Source of the DNA: Cryptosporangium arvum DSM 44712
GTDB lineage: Bacteria > Actinomycetota > Actinomycetes > Mycobacteriales > Cryptosporangiaceae
Reading direction: 5' to 3'
Length of the DNA: 64,000 nucleotides
Assembly (NCBI RefSeq): GCF_000585375.1
Contig: NZ_KK073874.1
Location: forward strand, 7,537,913-7,601,912
Shown in pieces: positions 7,568 to 15,903 of the stretch; position 1 is the first letter of the stretch; the number at the start of each line of letters is the position of its first letter. Under the pieces are notes generated by a model. That model searched no databases, was not told the origin of the DNA, and worked only from the letters and a program-made list of their open reading frames with translations. The position numbers were made by a program, and so were the translations under genes.

Positions 7568-9088
7568 GTGACGGAAACTGTGGTGCGCGAGATCGAGCGG
7601 AAGTACGAACTGCCGGCGGGGGTGGCGCTGCCGCCCCTCGACGACCTGCCCGGCGTCGAGGTGGACGTGGCCGCCGACGTCTTCGAGCTCGAGGCGGTCT
7701 ACTTCGACACGTCGGACCTGCGGCTGGCGGCCCATCGGATCACGTTGCGCCGTCGGACCGGCGGCGACGACGCGGGCTGGCACCTCAAGCTGCCGGCCGG
7801 TCCCGACGGGCGCGACGAGATCCGCTGGCCGCTCGGGCGTGCGAGCCGGACCGTGCCGACCGAGCTGAAATCCCTCGTCACCGCGTACACCCGGGGTGCC
7901 GCGCTGACGCCGGTGGCCCGGATCAAGACCACCCGCACCCGGCGCCGGCTGCGTGACCCCGGCGGGGCGGTGCTGGCCGAGGTGGTCGCCGACGAGGTGG
8001 CCGGCCAGACGCTCGGCCAGGAGTCGACCGTCTCGTCGTGGTCGGAACTCGAGGTCGAACTGGCCGGCGGTCGCACCAAGCTGCTCGACACCGTCGAGAA
8101 GCGGCTGCGTGCGGCCGGAGTGCACCGCTCCGCGAGCGGATCCAAGCTCGCCCGGGTGCTGGCCGACCGGTTGCCCGACCCGGCAGCGCGGCCCTCCGGG
8201 CGTCCGAAGAAGAAGTCCGTGGGTGTCGTCGTCGTCGACCACCTGCGCGAGCAGGTCGCGACGATCCTCGAGTACGACCCGCGGGTACGGCGGGACGAGC
8301 CGGACTCGGTGCACAAGATGCGGGTGGCCACCCGCCGCCTGCGTTCGGCGCTGCGCACGTTCAAGTCGGTAGTGGACCGGGACGCCACCCGGCCGGTGGG
8401 CGACGAGCTGAAGTGGCTGGCCGGTGTGCTCGGCGGCGCGCGTGACCTGGAGGTGCTGCGCGAGAGCCTGGACCGCAAGATCGACGCGACGCCCGACGAG
8501 CTGGTCGTGGGCCCGGTGCGGGCGCGGGTCACCGGGCACCTGGCGCACCAGCAGGCGGAGGCGCGCGAGCGCGTGCTCGAGGCGCTGAACAGCAAACGGT
8601 ACTTCGCGCTCCTCGACGCGCTCGACGAGCTGGCCGGGAACCCGCCGCTGACACCTGCGGCCGACGACCCGGCGGCCCGGGCGCTGCCGACGACGTTGCG
8701 GCGCGGCCACCGGCGGGTCGCGCGTGAGATCGGCGCCGCGGCCACGCTGCCGCCCGGCGAGCGGCGCGACCACCTGCTGCACGAGGCGCGGAAGTCGGCG
8801 AAGCGGGCGCGGTACGCGGCCGAGGCGTCCCAGCCGGCGCTGGGCAAGGTCGCGAAGAAGTTCGCGGGGGCGATGGAGGGCGTCCAGGAGGACCTCGGCG
8901 CGCACCAGGACAGCGTGGTGGCGCGCCAGGTGCTGCGTCAGCTGGGCATGCAAGCGCACCTGGCCGGGGAGAACGGCTTCACGTTCGGGCTGCTGCACCG
9001 GGGTGAGCAGGCGCTTGCCGACGCGGTCGAGGAACGCATCCCCGCGGTGCGTCGGGCCGTCCGCGCCGCCGGTCGGCGGTTGCGGTAA
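7568..9088 (+). CDS. CYTH-CHAD domain protein
   Basis: A 506-residue, soluble two-domain protein. The N-terminal CYTH domain (about 1-200) starts with the EIERKY metal/phosphate-binding motif and has alternating charged tunnel strands (TLRRRTGGDD, LAEVVADEV). The C-terminal CHAD domain (about 215-500) is helical and rich in conserved His/Arg (VHKMRVATRRLRSALRTF; LHEARKSAKRARYAAE), a known polyphosphate-binding surface. CYTH enzymes hydrolyse triphosphates, so a polyphosphate or triphosphate role is likely. GTG 7568 follows GAAGGAG. An upstream in-frame ATG lacks a ribosome site. A terminator hairpin follows. Confidence 0.88.
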   Translation: MTETVVREIERKYELPAGVALPPLDDLPGVEVDVAADVFELEAVYFDTSDLRLAAHRITLRRRTGGDDAGWHLKLPAGPDGRDEIRWPLGRASRTVPTELKSLVTAYTRGAALTPVARIKTTRTRRRLRDPGGAVLAEVVADEVAGQTLGQESTVSSWSELEVELAGGRTKLLDTVEKRLRAAGVHRSASGSKLARVLADRLPDPAARPSGRPKKKSVGVVVVDHLREQVATILEYDPRVRRDEPDSVHKMRVATRRLRSALRTFKSVVDRDATRPVGDELKWLAGVLGGARDLEVLRESLDRKIDATPDELVVGPVRARVTGHLAHQQAEARERVLEALNSKRYFALLDALDELAGNPPLTPAADDPAARALPTTLRRGHRRVAREIGAAATLPPGERRDHLLHEARKSAKRARYAAEASQPALGKVAKKFAGAMEGVQEDLGAHQDSVVARQVLRQLGMQAHLAGENGFTFGLLHRGEQALADAVEERIPAVRRAVRAAGRRLR

Positions 9089-9101
9089 AAAGCCACGAGG
9101 T

Positions 9102-9138
9102 GGAACCGGGCGGTACTTAGCGGTACCGTCCGGGTTCC
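9102..9138 (+). terminator. Hairpin terminator after CYTH-CHAD gene
   Basis: Arms of 15-16 bases (GGAACCGGGCGGTAC and GTACCGTCCGGGTTCC) pair with one mismatch and one bulge around loop TTAGCG. No T-run follows, as is common in actinomycetes. It lies 13 bases after the stop of the CYTH-CHAD gene. Confidence 0.6.
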
Positions 9139-9168
9139 GGTCGTCCGGCGTTCAGAAAGGCCCCAGAG

Positions 9169-10785
9169 ATGCGGTCGCGCTTCTTCGCTGTTCTGCTCGC
9201 GCTCGCCCTGGTGGCCGGTTGCACCAGTGAATCGGACGATCCTCCGGCCGCGAAGTCGGTCGACCTGACCACAAAGGTCGTCACGACGGAGAACGGCTCG
9301 CTGCGCGGGGCGAACGAGGCGGGCTACCGGTCGTTCCTCGGCGTCCCGTACGCGGCCCCGCCGGTCGGCAAGCTGCGCTGGATGCCCCCGGCCCCGGCCG
9401 CGAAGTGGAGCGGCGAGCGTAACGCCACCGAGGCCGGCGCCGCGTGCACCCAGCAGGGCAGCGTCGTCAGCGGCGGTGACTCCGGCAACGGCAGCACCAC
9501 TGAGGACTGTCTGTACCTGAACGTCTACACCCCGACCGACGGCACGGCCCGCCGGACGCTGCCGGAGCAGGCCCGGAAGGGCGCGCTGCCGGTGATGGTC
9601 TGGATCCACGGCGGGAGTTACATCAACGGGGCGGGGTCGGACTACGGACCGGGGCGCCTGGTCACCGAGGGCGGCGTGATCGTCGTGACGATCAACTACC
9701 GTCTCGGCGCGCTCGGCTTCCTGGCACTGCCGGAGCTCAGCCGGGAGCAGCCGCTCGGGTCGGGCAACTACGGGCTGCTCGACCAGCAGGCCGCGCTGCG
9801 CTGGGTGCAGAAGAACATCGCGAACTTCGGTGGGGACGCGAAGAACGTCACGCTGTTCGGTGAGTCAGCCGGTGGCGGCAGCGTCTGCTCGCAACTGGTC
9901 TCGCCCGAGGCCGAAGGGCTGTTCGTCAAGGCGATCGCGGAGAGCGGCTGCGCGCTGCGCGGGCCGACCCAGTCGGTCGCGGAGACGACCGGGACGACGT
10001 TCGCGGCCTCGCTCGGCTGCCGCGGCGCGGCGGTGCTGACCTGCCTGCGCGGCAAGTCCGCGACGGAGATCCGGTCGGCGTCGAACGTCAGCGGCACGAG
10101 CCTCACCTACGCGCCGGCGACCGGCGGGCCGGTGCTGCCGTCCGACATCGAGACCGCGTTCAGCCGCGGAACGTTCAAGGACGTGCCACTGCTGCAGGGC
10201 ACCAACCACGACGAAGGCCGGCTGTTCGTGCTCTCGCTGGGGCTGCAGAACGTCGGACCGGAGCTGTACGCCACCGCGGTGCGCCGCGCGGCCGGGACCC
10301 TGGCCCCGCAGATCATCGAGCGCTACCCGCTGTCGAAGTACGGCACGCCGGGTGACGCGCTCGGCGCGATCATCACCGACGCCACGTTCTCCTGCCCGGC
10401 GATCCGGACGAACACGTCGGCGGCGAAGCGCACCACCGTGTACGCGTACGAGTTCAACGACCCGAACGCGCCGCTGCCGAAGATCGGCAACTTCCCGCTG
10501 AAGGCCGCGCACGCCGCCGAGCTGCCGTACCTGTTCGACCTCGAGCGCCTCGGCGCGCTGCCCCCGACGGCACAGAAGCTCAGCAAGGAGATGGTGGCGT
10601 ACTGGACGAGCTTCGCAATCGACGGCGACCCGAACACGGACGGAGCGCCGAAGTGGGAGAAGTTCGGGCCGGCGATGCAGGCACTCGTGCCGGAGGGCTC
10701 GAAGCCACTGCCGTCGACGTCGTTCACGGCCGACCACAACTGCGACTTCTGGGCCCAGCACCCGAAGCTCGCGCTGCGTTCCTAG
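9169..10785 (+). CDS. carboxylesterase type B lipoprotein
   Basis: Extracytoplasmic esterase of the cholinesterase-like family, 538 residues. Residues 1-18 are a lipoprotein signal with lipobox LVAGC, so the mature enzyme should be lipid-anchored at Cys. The oxyanion loop HGGSYING is near residue 145, the nucleophile is in FGESAGG (about residue 225), and a late LKAAHAAELPYLF supplies the catalytic His. SFLGVPYAAPPVGKLRW is the classic type-B N-terminal signature. Substrate cannot be predicted. The neighbouring pirin and second esterase genes are separate transcription units. Confidence 0.9.
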   Translation: MRSRFFAVLLALALVAGCTSESDDPPAAKSVDLTTKVVTTENGSLRGANEAGYRSFLGVPYAAPPVGKLRWMPPAPAAKWSGERNATEAGAACTQQGSVVSGGDSGNGSTTEDCLYLNVYTPTDGTARRTLPEQARKGALPVMVWIHGGSYINGAGSDYGPGRLVTEGGVIVVTINYRLGALGFLALPELSREQPLGSGNYGLLDQQAALRWVQKNIANFGGDAKNVTLFGESAGGGSVCSQLVSPEAEGLFVKAIAESGCALRGPTQSVAETTGTTFAASLGCRGAAVLTCLRGKSATEIRSASNVSGTSLTYAPATGGPVLPSDIETAFSRGTFKDVPLLQGTNHDEGRLFVLSLGLQNVGPELYATAVRRAAGTLAPQIIERYPLSKYGTPGDALGAIITDATFSCPAIRTNTSAAKRTTVYAYEFNDPNAPLPKIGNFPLKAAHAAELPYLFDLERLGALPPTAQKLSKEMVAYWTSFAIDGDPNTDGAPKWEKFGPAMQALVPEGSKPLPSTSFTADHNCDFWAQHPKLALRS

Positions 10786-10789
10786 CGGC

Positions 10790-11716
10790 CTAGCGGGTGC
10801 GCCCGCGCGGCTTCAGCGGGGTGGTGGGCAGCTCGGGGGCGTGCAGGGGCGGACCGTCGAAGCCGGTGACGGTCCCGAACGCCTCGTGCGTCTCCCACGC
10901 GGTGCGGGCGGCCACGATCTCGTCGTGGCCGCGGCCCACGAAGTTCCACCACATGACGATCTGCTCCGCGAACGGCTCGCCGCCGAGCAGCAGGGTGCGC
11001 CCGGCACCGGCGAACGTGAGCTCGGTGCGGCCGGTCCCGAGGTAGACGAGCGCACCCGCGGGTACCGCTTCGCCGTCGACGACCGGACCGTCCTCGAACG
11101 CCAGCACCGCGTACTCGAAGTCGGGACGCAGCTCGAGCGTGCCCGCGCCCAGGACCTCCGCCCCGACCAGCGGGGTGTACGTGCGTGCGGGCGAGGTGGC
11201 GCCTTCCAGTGTTCCCATCAGGACGGTGGCGGTTAGCGCGTCCTTGGCGACGACGGGCAGGTCGGCGTGGTGCGCGAACGCGGGCGCCGTCCGCGCGTCG
11301 CTCGCCGGGAGCGCGACCCAGAGCTGAGCGCCGTGCAGCACGGTCGCCGGTGACTCCTCGGAGTGCGAGATCCCGGCGCCGGCCGTCATCAGGTTCAGCT
11401 GACCCGGCCGGATCAGCTGCTCGGAGCCGATGCTGTCGCGGTGCAGCACCTCACCGCGCACCAGCCAGCTGACCGTCTGCAGCCCGATGTGCGGGTGCGG
11501 CGGCACGCGCATGGTGGCTTCCTCGGGCCCGTAATGGTCGACGAAACACCAGGCGCCGACCATCCGGCGGTGCTTGTGGGGCAGCGTGCGCGACACCGCC
11601 ATGCCGCGCGGCCCGCCGAGCACGACGTCCCGGCCGATCAGCAGTTCGTGGGTCGGGGCGCCGACGGCTTCGCCACCGCACGTCGCCTCGGCGGGAGCCG
11701 GATCGAGGTTGCTCAC
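10790..11716 (-). CDS. pirin family protein
   Basis: A bicupin of 308 residues. The N-terminal cupin carries the metal site PHPHIGLQTVSWL ... HRDSIGSEQLIRPGQLNLMTAGAGISHSE, with the three His and one Glu of pirins, followed by a second cupin lacking the metal ligands. Bacterial pirins act as quercetinases or as redox/regulatory proteins; which applies here is unknown. GTG 11716 gives the normal N-terminus; in-frame sequence further upstream is Arg-rich and not protein-like. It converges on the esterase gene with a 4-base gap. Confidence 0.88.
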   Translation of the reverse strand: MSNLDPAPAEATCGGEAVGAPTHELLIGRDVVLGGPRGMAVSRTLPHKHRRMVGAWCFVDHYGPEEATMRVPPHPHIGLQTVSWLVRGEVLHRDSIGSEQLIRPGQLNLMTAGAGISHSEESPATVLHGAQLWVALPASDARTAPAFAHHADLPVVAKDALTATVLMGTLEGATSPARTYTPLVGAEVLGAGTLELRPDFEYAVLAFEDGPVVDGEAVPAGALVYLGTGRTELTFAGAGRTLLLGGEPFAEQIVMWWNFVGRGHDEIVAARTAWETHEAFGTVTGFDGPPLHAPELPTTPLKPRGRTR

Positions 11717-11841
11717 GCCGCCGAGCGTACGTCGCGGCGTCGGGTTCGGCGGCCGCGACGCCCGACGGTCGTCGGATGACCGGTGGCCTGCGTGGATGTC
11801 ACGATTTCCGGGCCGTTGCGCCTCAGCGAGGAGGACCTGCC

Positions 11842-12786
11842 GTGACCTACGCTTTCGACCCCGAACTGGCCGCCGTGATCCCGATGCTGCCGAACGTCGA
11901 CGCGAGCGACCTCGACGCCGTGCGGGCCTCGACCGAGTCGATGCTGGCGCTGATCGCACCAGTGGGTGACCCGCCGGTCGACGTCCGGGACCTCGAGGTG
12001 CCGGGCCCCGACGGTGCGCCGGACGTCCGGCTGCGGATCTTCTCGCCCCGCGGGCGCACCGAGGCGCCGGTCCCGGCGATCTACGACATCCACGGCGGCG
12101 GGTTCATCCTCGGCTCGGTGGACATCGACGACCAGGCCAACACGCGGTTCTGCGAGGAGCTCGGCGTCGTCGTGGTGAGCGTGGAGTACCGGCTCGCGCC
12201 GGAGGACCCGTTCCCGGCCGGGCTGGAGGACTGCTACGCCGGTCTGGTCTGGGTCCGGGCCCACGCCGACGAGCTGGGGATCGACGCCGCCCGCATCGCG
12301 GTGCACGGGATCAGCGCCGGTGGCGGGCTGGCCGCCGCGCTCGCGCTGCTGTGCCGGGACCGCGGCGGGCCGGAGCTCGTGTTCCAGTACCTCGGTGTCC
12401 CCGAGGTCGACGACCGGCTGGCGACGCAGAGCATGACCGAGTTCGTCGACACCCCGCTCTGGAACCGGCCGAACGCGATCGTGAGCTGGGACTCCTACCT
12501 CGGGGCCGGCCGGCGCGGCGGTACCGGCGTGAGCGAGTACGCGGCCCCGGCACGCGCCACCGACCTGCGCGGCCTGCCCCCGGCGTACGTGTCGGCGATG
12601 GAGTTCGACCCGCTGCGCGACGAGAGCGTGGCGTACGCGTTGGCGCTGGTGGCGGCGGGCGTGAGCGTCGAGCTGCACCTGTTCCCGGGCACGTTCCACG
12701 GCTCGGGGCTGGTGGCCACGGCCGAGGTGTCGAAGCGGGAGTCGGCGGAGGCGGTGGCCGTGCTCCGCAAGGCGCTGCGGCTCTAG
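11842..12786 (+). CDS. alpha/beta hydrolase, HSL-type esterase
   Basis: A 314-residue cytoplasmic esterase of the hormone-sensitive lipase family. The oxyanion motif is HGGGF (in YDIHGGGFILGS, about residue 80), the nucleophile elbow is GISAGGG (about residue 157), the acid is in PLRDESVAYA (about 255) and the His in TFHGSG (about 285). Start GTG 11842 has GCGAGGAGGA just upstream. The stop shares a CTAG tetranucleotide with the convergent Mn exporter gene, so both genes end in TAG on opposite strands. Confidence 0.9.
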   Translation: MTYAFDPELAAVIPMLPNVDASDLDAVRASTESMLALIAPVGDPPVDVRDLEVPGPDGAPDVRLRIFSPRGRTEAPVPAIYDIHGGGFILGSVDIDDQANTRFCEELGVVVVSVEYRLAPEDPFPAGLEDCYAGLVWVRAHADELGIDAARIAVHGISAGGGLAAALALLCRDRGGPELVFQYLGVPEVDDRLATQSMTEFVDTPLWNRPNAIVSWDSYLGAGRRGGTGVSEYAAPARATDLRGLPPAYVSAMEFDPLRDESVAYALALVAAGVSVELHLFPGTFHGSGLVATAEVSKRESAEAVAVLRKALRL

Positions 12787-13370
12787 GTCAGCTGCGCGAT
12801 CGCGTCGATCAGGAGCCAGACGCCGAAGAGGAAGAACAACGCGGCCGCGCCGTACTTGATGACCTTCTCCGGGAGGTGCTTACCGAGCTTGCGGCCGACG
12901 AGGATCGCCAGCGCGTCGGCGGCCACCATGCCGACGGTGGAGCCGAGCCAGGTGCCGAACCAGCCGTACTGGGTGGCCAGCGTGATCGTGGCGAGCATCG
13001 TCTTGTCACCGAGCTCGGCCAGGAAGAAGGCGACCGAGGCGGCGAAGATCGCCGACTTGGTCGTCTTCTCGGCCTTCGAGCGCTCCTCGTCGGTGAGCGT
13101 GTCGCCGCGCAGCGTCCACGCGCCGAACACCAGGAACGCGATCGCCGCGACGAGCGCGATCCAGCCGGTCGGCAGCGTCGCGCCGAGCCCGTACCCGACG
13201 GCGACCGACACCGCGTGCACGATCGCGGTGGCGATCGTGATGCCGATCAGCACCGGCAGGGCGCGGAACTTCGTGGCGAACGTCAGCGCCATGAGCTGCG
13301 ACTTGTCGCCGAGTTCGGCGACGAAGATGACGCCGAAGCTCACGGCCGTAGCCACCAGGAATCCAGTCAC
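12783..13370 (-). CDS. TMEM165/GDT1 family Mn2+ (Ca2+) exporter
   Basis: Integral membrane cation exporter of 195 residues with the two hallmark motifs ELGDKSQLMAL (about residue 17) and ELGDKTMLATI (about residue 115), each in a three-helix repeat, giving six transmembrane helices with acidic residues lining the path. Members such as MneA export manganese. The upstream yybP-ykoY riboswitch supports Mn2+ as substrate. The GTG start at 13370 follows AAGGTG, which is part of the predicted regulatory hairpin. The ends of this gene and the esterase gene share CTAG. Confidence 0.92.
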   Translation of the reverse strand: MTGFLVATAVSFGVIFVAELGDKSQLMALTFATKFRALPVLIGITIATAIVHAVSVAVGYGLGATLPTGWIALVAAIAFLVFGAWTLRGDTLTDEERSKAEKTTKSAIFAASVAFFLAELGDKTMLATITLATQYGWFGTWLGSTVGMVAADALAILVGRKLGKHLPEKVIKYGAAALFFLFGVWLLIDAIAQLT

Positions 13371-13532
13371 GAAACACCTTCCGGTCTTCAGCCGGATCCA
13401 GGTGCGCGCACGACCTCGACCCGGCGTTCATCACGCCTGAGTCGAAGGTCTCGCTCGCCCGTGCGGGCCGCGCGGCCGGAAGCGCTGGCGCTTCAGTATG
13501 TCGACCGCGACATTGGGAGCTACTCCCCTTCG
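13371..13532 (-). promoter_or_regulatory. yybP-ykoY manganese riboswitch with hairpin expression platform
   Basis: The transcript begins CGAAGGGGAGTAGC (13532-13519), the hallmark of the yybP-ykoY class, and the aptamer closes with GCGAGACCTTCG (13454-13443), whose CCTTCG pairs with the opening CGAAGG. Downstream, GACCTTCGACTC (13450-13439) can instead pair with GGGTCGAGGTC (13422-13412) around a GGCG/CGCC stem, and CACCT (13404-13400) can pair with AGGTG of the ribosome site (13379-13375), supported by CCGG/CCGG. Formation of the aptamer should release GAGGT to trap ACCT and open the ribosome site, i.e. an ON switch with Mn2+ (inference). Confidence 0.85.
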
Positions 13533-13617
13533 CACCGACGACGTTATCAGGCCGCCCTCGCCCCACCCACCGCACCGGACGCGACTCCGCTCACATCTCC
13601 ACCCCCCGGCGGAGTCC

Positions 13618-15594
13618 TCAGCCGAGCGCGCCGGCGTCCACCGCGCGGTGCAGGATCAGCGGTGCGATCCAGGCGGCGCCGGACGGGGAGAAATGGAGGC
13701 CGTCGGGGCGCGGGCGGCGGCCCCCGACCTCGTCGGTGCAGACGCCACCGGGACAGACGAGGTCGGCGACCGAGATGACCGTGACCCGGCCGGGGAACGC
13801 GGTGGCCATCGAGCGGCGCAGCGCGTTGTACTGCTCGGCCCCGGGATCACGCAGCTGGTCGCGGCAGGTCTCGGGCGAGTTGCCGAGCCGTCGGCACAGC
13901 GAATCGGCCGCCGGGATCGGTTCGATGAGCACGACGTGGGCCCGGCCGGCGGTCAGCCGCCCCAGCGCGACGACGAGCCGGCTCCGCACGTACGCGAGGT
14001 GGGCCGCCGACCCCGGGCGGACGACGACCCCGTCGGGCCGGCGCACCGGCTGGTTCTCCCACCGGGAGTGCACCAGGATCAGCGTCGGGTCGAAGTTCGC
14101 GACGAGCTCGCGCTGCATCGGAGGGACGACCTCGGGACACCGCCGGCCCGCGCGGTAGGTCGATCCGTCGGGCTCCACCATCAGCAGCCCGGCGACCGAA
14201 CAGGAACTGACCGCGCTGTCGGCGTAACCCCAGCCCTGCGCGTCCGCGACCTGGCGCAGCCCCGGCGCCAGGCTCCTGGCGACCGAGTCCCCGGCCGTCG
14301 CCAGCCGGATCGCCGAGGGCGACGAGGCGGCCGCGAGCAGCTGCGGCTTGGCGCCGGGCTCGGCCGGCTCCCCCACCAGCGGCGGCGCCGCACCCGTCGT
14401 GGCCACGACGACGACCGCGAGCGCGCTCGCGACCGCACCCGACGCGACCAGGAACGCTCCGGGCCGCGCGAAGCGGTTGCGGCGCACCGGGAGCTCGATC
14501 AGGTGATAGGACGCGAGGGCGAGGACGGCGGTGAGCGCGAGCTTCGCGGCGACGCCTCCCGCACCCGGGAGCGGCTCCAGCCAGCAGAACACCGGCCAGT
14601 GCCAGAGATAGAGCGAGTACGAGCGCCGCCCCAGCCACGGCAGCGGCGCCACGCGGAAGAGACGGCCGACGAGCCCGTCCGGAGCGACCGCGACCGCGCC
14701 CACCAGCACGGTCGCGACCAGCGCCAGGCCGAATCCCGCGCCGCGGTAGTACCCGGGCGCCTCGTCGCTCACCACCGCGAACGCGACCGCCAGCACGACC
14801 GGGGCCGGGAGCGCGAGCCACCCCAGCAGCCGCACCCACCGGTCGCGGCCCGGGCCGAGCAGCACGATCGCCAGCCCGGCACCGGCGAGCAACGCGTGCA
14901 CACGCGTATCGGTGCCGTAGTACGCCCGCGACGGGTCCGGCGCGTACGAGTACCCCATCCACGCGGCCGAGGCGCACGCCACCACCAGGGCGGTGGCGAG
15001 CAGCGCGCGGCGCCGACGCACGAACCCCGCGACCACGATCGGCCAGACCAGGTAGAACTGCTCCTCGACCGCCAGCGACCAGGCGTGACGCAACGGCGAC
15101 GGCGGAGCGAACGCGTCGACGTACGACTGCCCCGACACCACGAACCGCCAGTTCGCCGCCTGCAACACGGTCCACACGCCGTCGAGGCGCAACGGCCCGA
15201 GCCGGTCGGGCGTCATCGTGAACGCCCCGACGACCGCCACCACGGCCACCATCACCAACGCCGCCGGCAACAGGCGACGGGCCCGCCGGGTCAGGAAATC
15301 CACCAGGTCGACGCGGCCGTCGGCACCGGCCCGGGTGAGCAGCAACGTCGTGATCAGGAACCCCGAGAGCGCGAAGAACACGTCGACGCCGAGGAACCCG
15401 CCGGGCAGCCAGGAGGCTCCGAGGTGGTAGACGAGCACGGCGACCACGGCGACTGCGCGGACACCGTCCAGCCCGGGCTGGTACGAGTAGGAACGGGTGA
15501 TCGATTTCACACCGGTATCCGCGTCGATTACTGAGAATTCACGCTTCGCTGAGTGATTTACGCTGACTCTTGTAACGTTTTGCCACTTATGCAT
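13618..15594 (-). CDS. acyltransferase-3 / SGNH membrane O-acetyltransferase
   Basis: An OafA/YrhL-type protein of about 658 residues. The acyltransferase-3 domain (about 35-400) has the starting helix GLDGVRAVAVVAVLVYHLG with catalytic His, GVDVFFALSGFLIT and WSLAVEEQFYLVWP, with about ten transmembrane helices. The C-terminal extracytoplasmic SGNH domain shows GDSVARSL (nucleophile Ser) and DGLHFSPSG (Asp/His). Such proteins O-acetylate cell-wall or surface glycans. The start is uncertain: ATG 15594 lies in AT-rich DNA with no ribosome site, and GTG 15510 is a plausible alternative. It is divergent from an LCP gene, consistent with wall glycopolymer work. Confidence 0.87.
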   Translation of the reverse strand: MHKWQNVTRVSVNHSAKREFSVIDADTGVKSITRSYSYQPGLDGVRAVAVVAVLVYHLGASWLPGGFLGVDVFFALSGFLITTLLLTRAGADGRVDLVDFLTRRARRLLPAALVMVAVVAVVGAFTMTPDRLGPLRLDGVWTVLQAANWRFVVSGQSYVDAFAPPSPLRHAWSLAVEEQFYLVWPIVVAGFVRRRRALLATALVVACASAAWMGYSYAPDPSRAYYGTDTRVHALLAGAGLAIVLLGPGRDRWVRLLGWLALPAPVVLAVAFAVVSDEAPGYYRGAGFGLALVATVLVGAVAVAPDGLVGRLFRVAPLPWLGRRSYSLYLWHWPVFCWLEPLPGAGGVAAKLALTAVLALASYHLIELPVRRNRFARPGAFLVASGAVASALAVVVVATTGAAPPLVGEPAEPGAKPQLLAAASSPSAIRLATAGDSVARSLAPGLRQVADAQGWGYADSAVSSCSVAGLLMVEPDGSTYRAGRRCPEVVPPMQRELVANFDPTLILVHSRWENQPVRRPDGVVVRPGSAAHLAYVRSRLVVALGRLTAGRAHVVLIEPIPAADSLCRRLGNSPETCRDQLRDPGAEQYNALRRSMATAFPGRVTVISVADLVCPGGVCTDEVGGRRPRPDGLHFSPSGAAWIAPLILHRAVDAGALG

Positions 15595-15903
15595 CGAATT
15601 TGAGACTAGTGAGATCACCCGATCCGTGACGTCCCTCGGCACTCATCCGTATCGGTGGTGCGCACCTCGTCCGGACCGCTGCACCCACGCGCGCGGCGGG
15701 CAATTGGCGCCGATTACGACTAATTGATTCAGCTATTTACCCGGCGCAATTCCACCGCAATTAAGCACGCCATCGACGAACGGTGTCGCACGGCGCGAAG
15801 CCGCTGGCAGACGCCGAGCAAACGGTGATTACCGCCTCCATGGCGGGGTAGTCCTAAATTTGTCGTATCGCGCGCCGACAGTTCCATCGGCGGCTGTATC
15901 GGG
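15595..15903. other. AT-rich intergenic island between acyltransferase and LCP genes
   Basis: This 309-bp divergent spacer is clearly richer in A+T than anything else in the window (for example around 15700-15765) and holds three GCAATT words at 15699, 15746 and 15757. No ORF is convincing. Promoters for both flanking genes must lie here, and the composition would suit binding by a nucleoid protein such as Lsr2 (inference). Confidence 0.5.
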
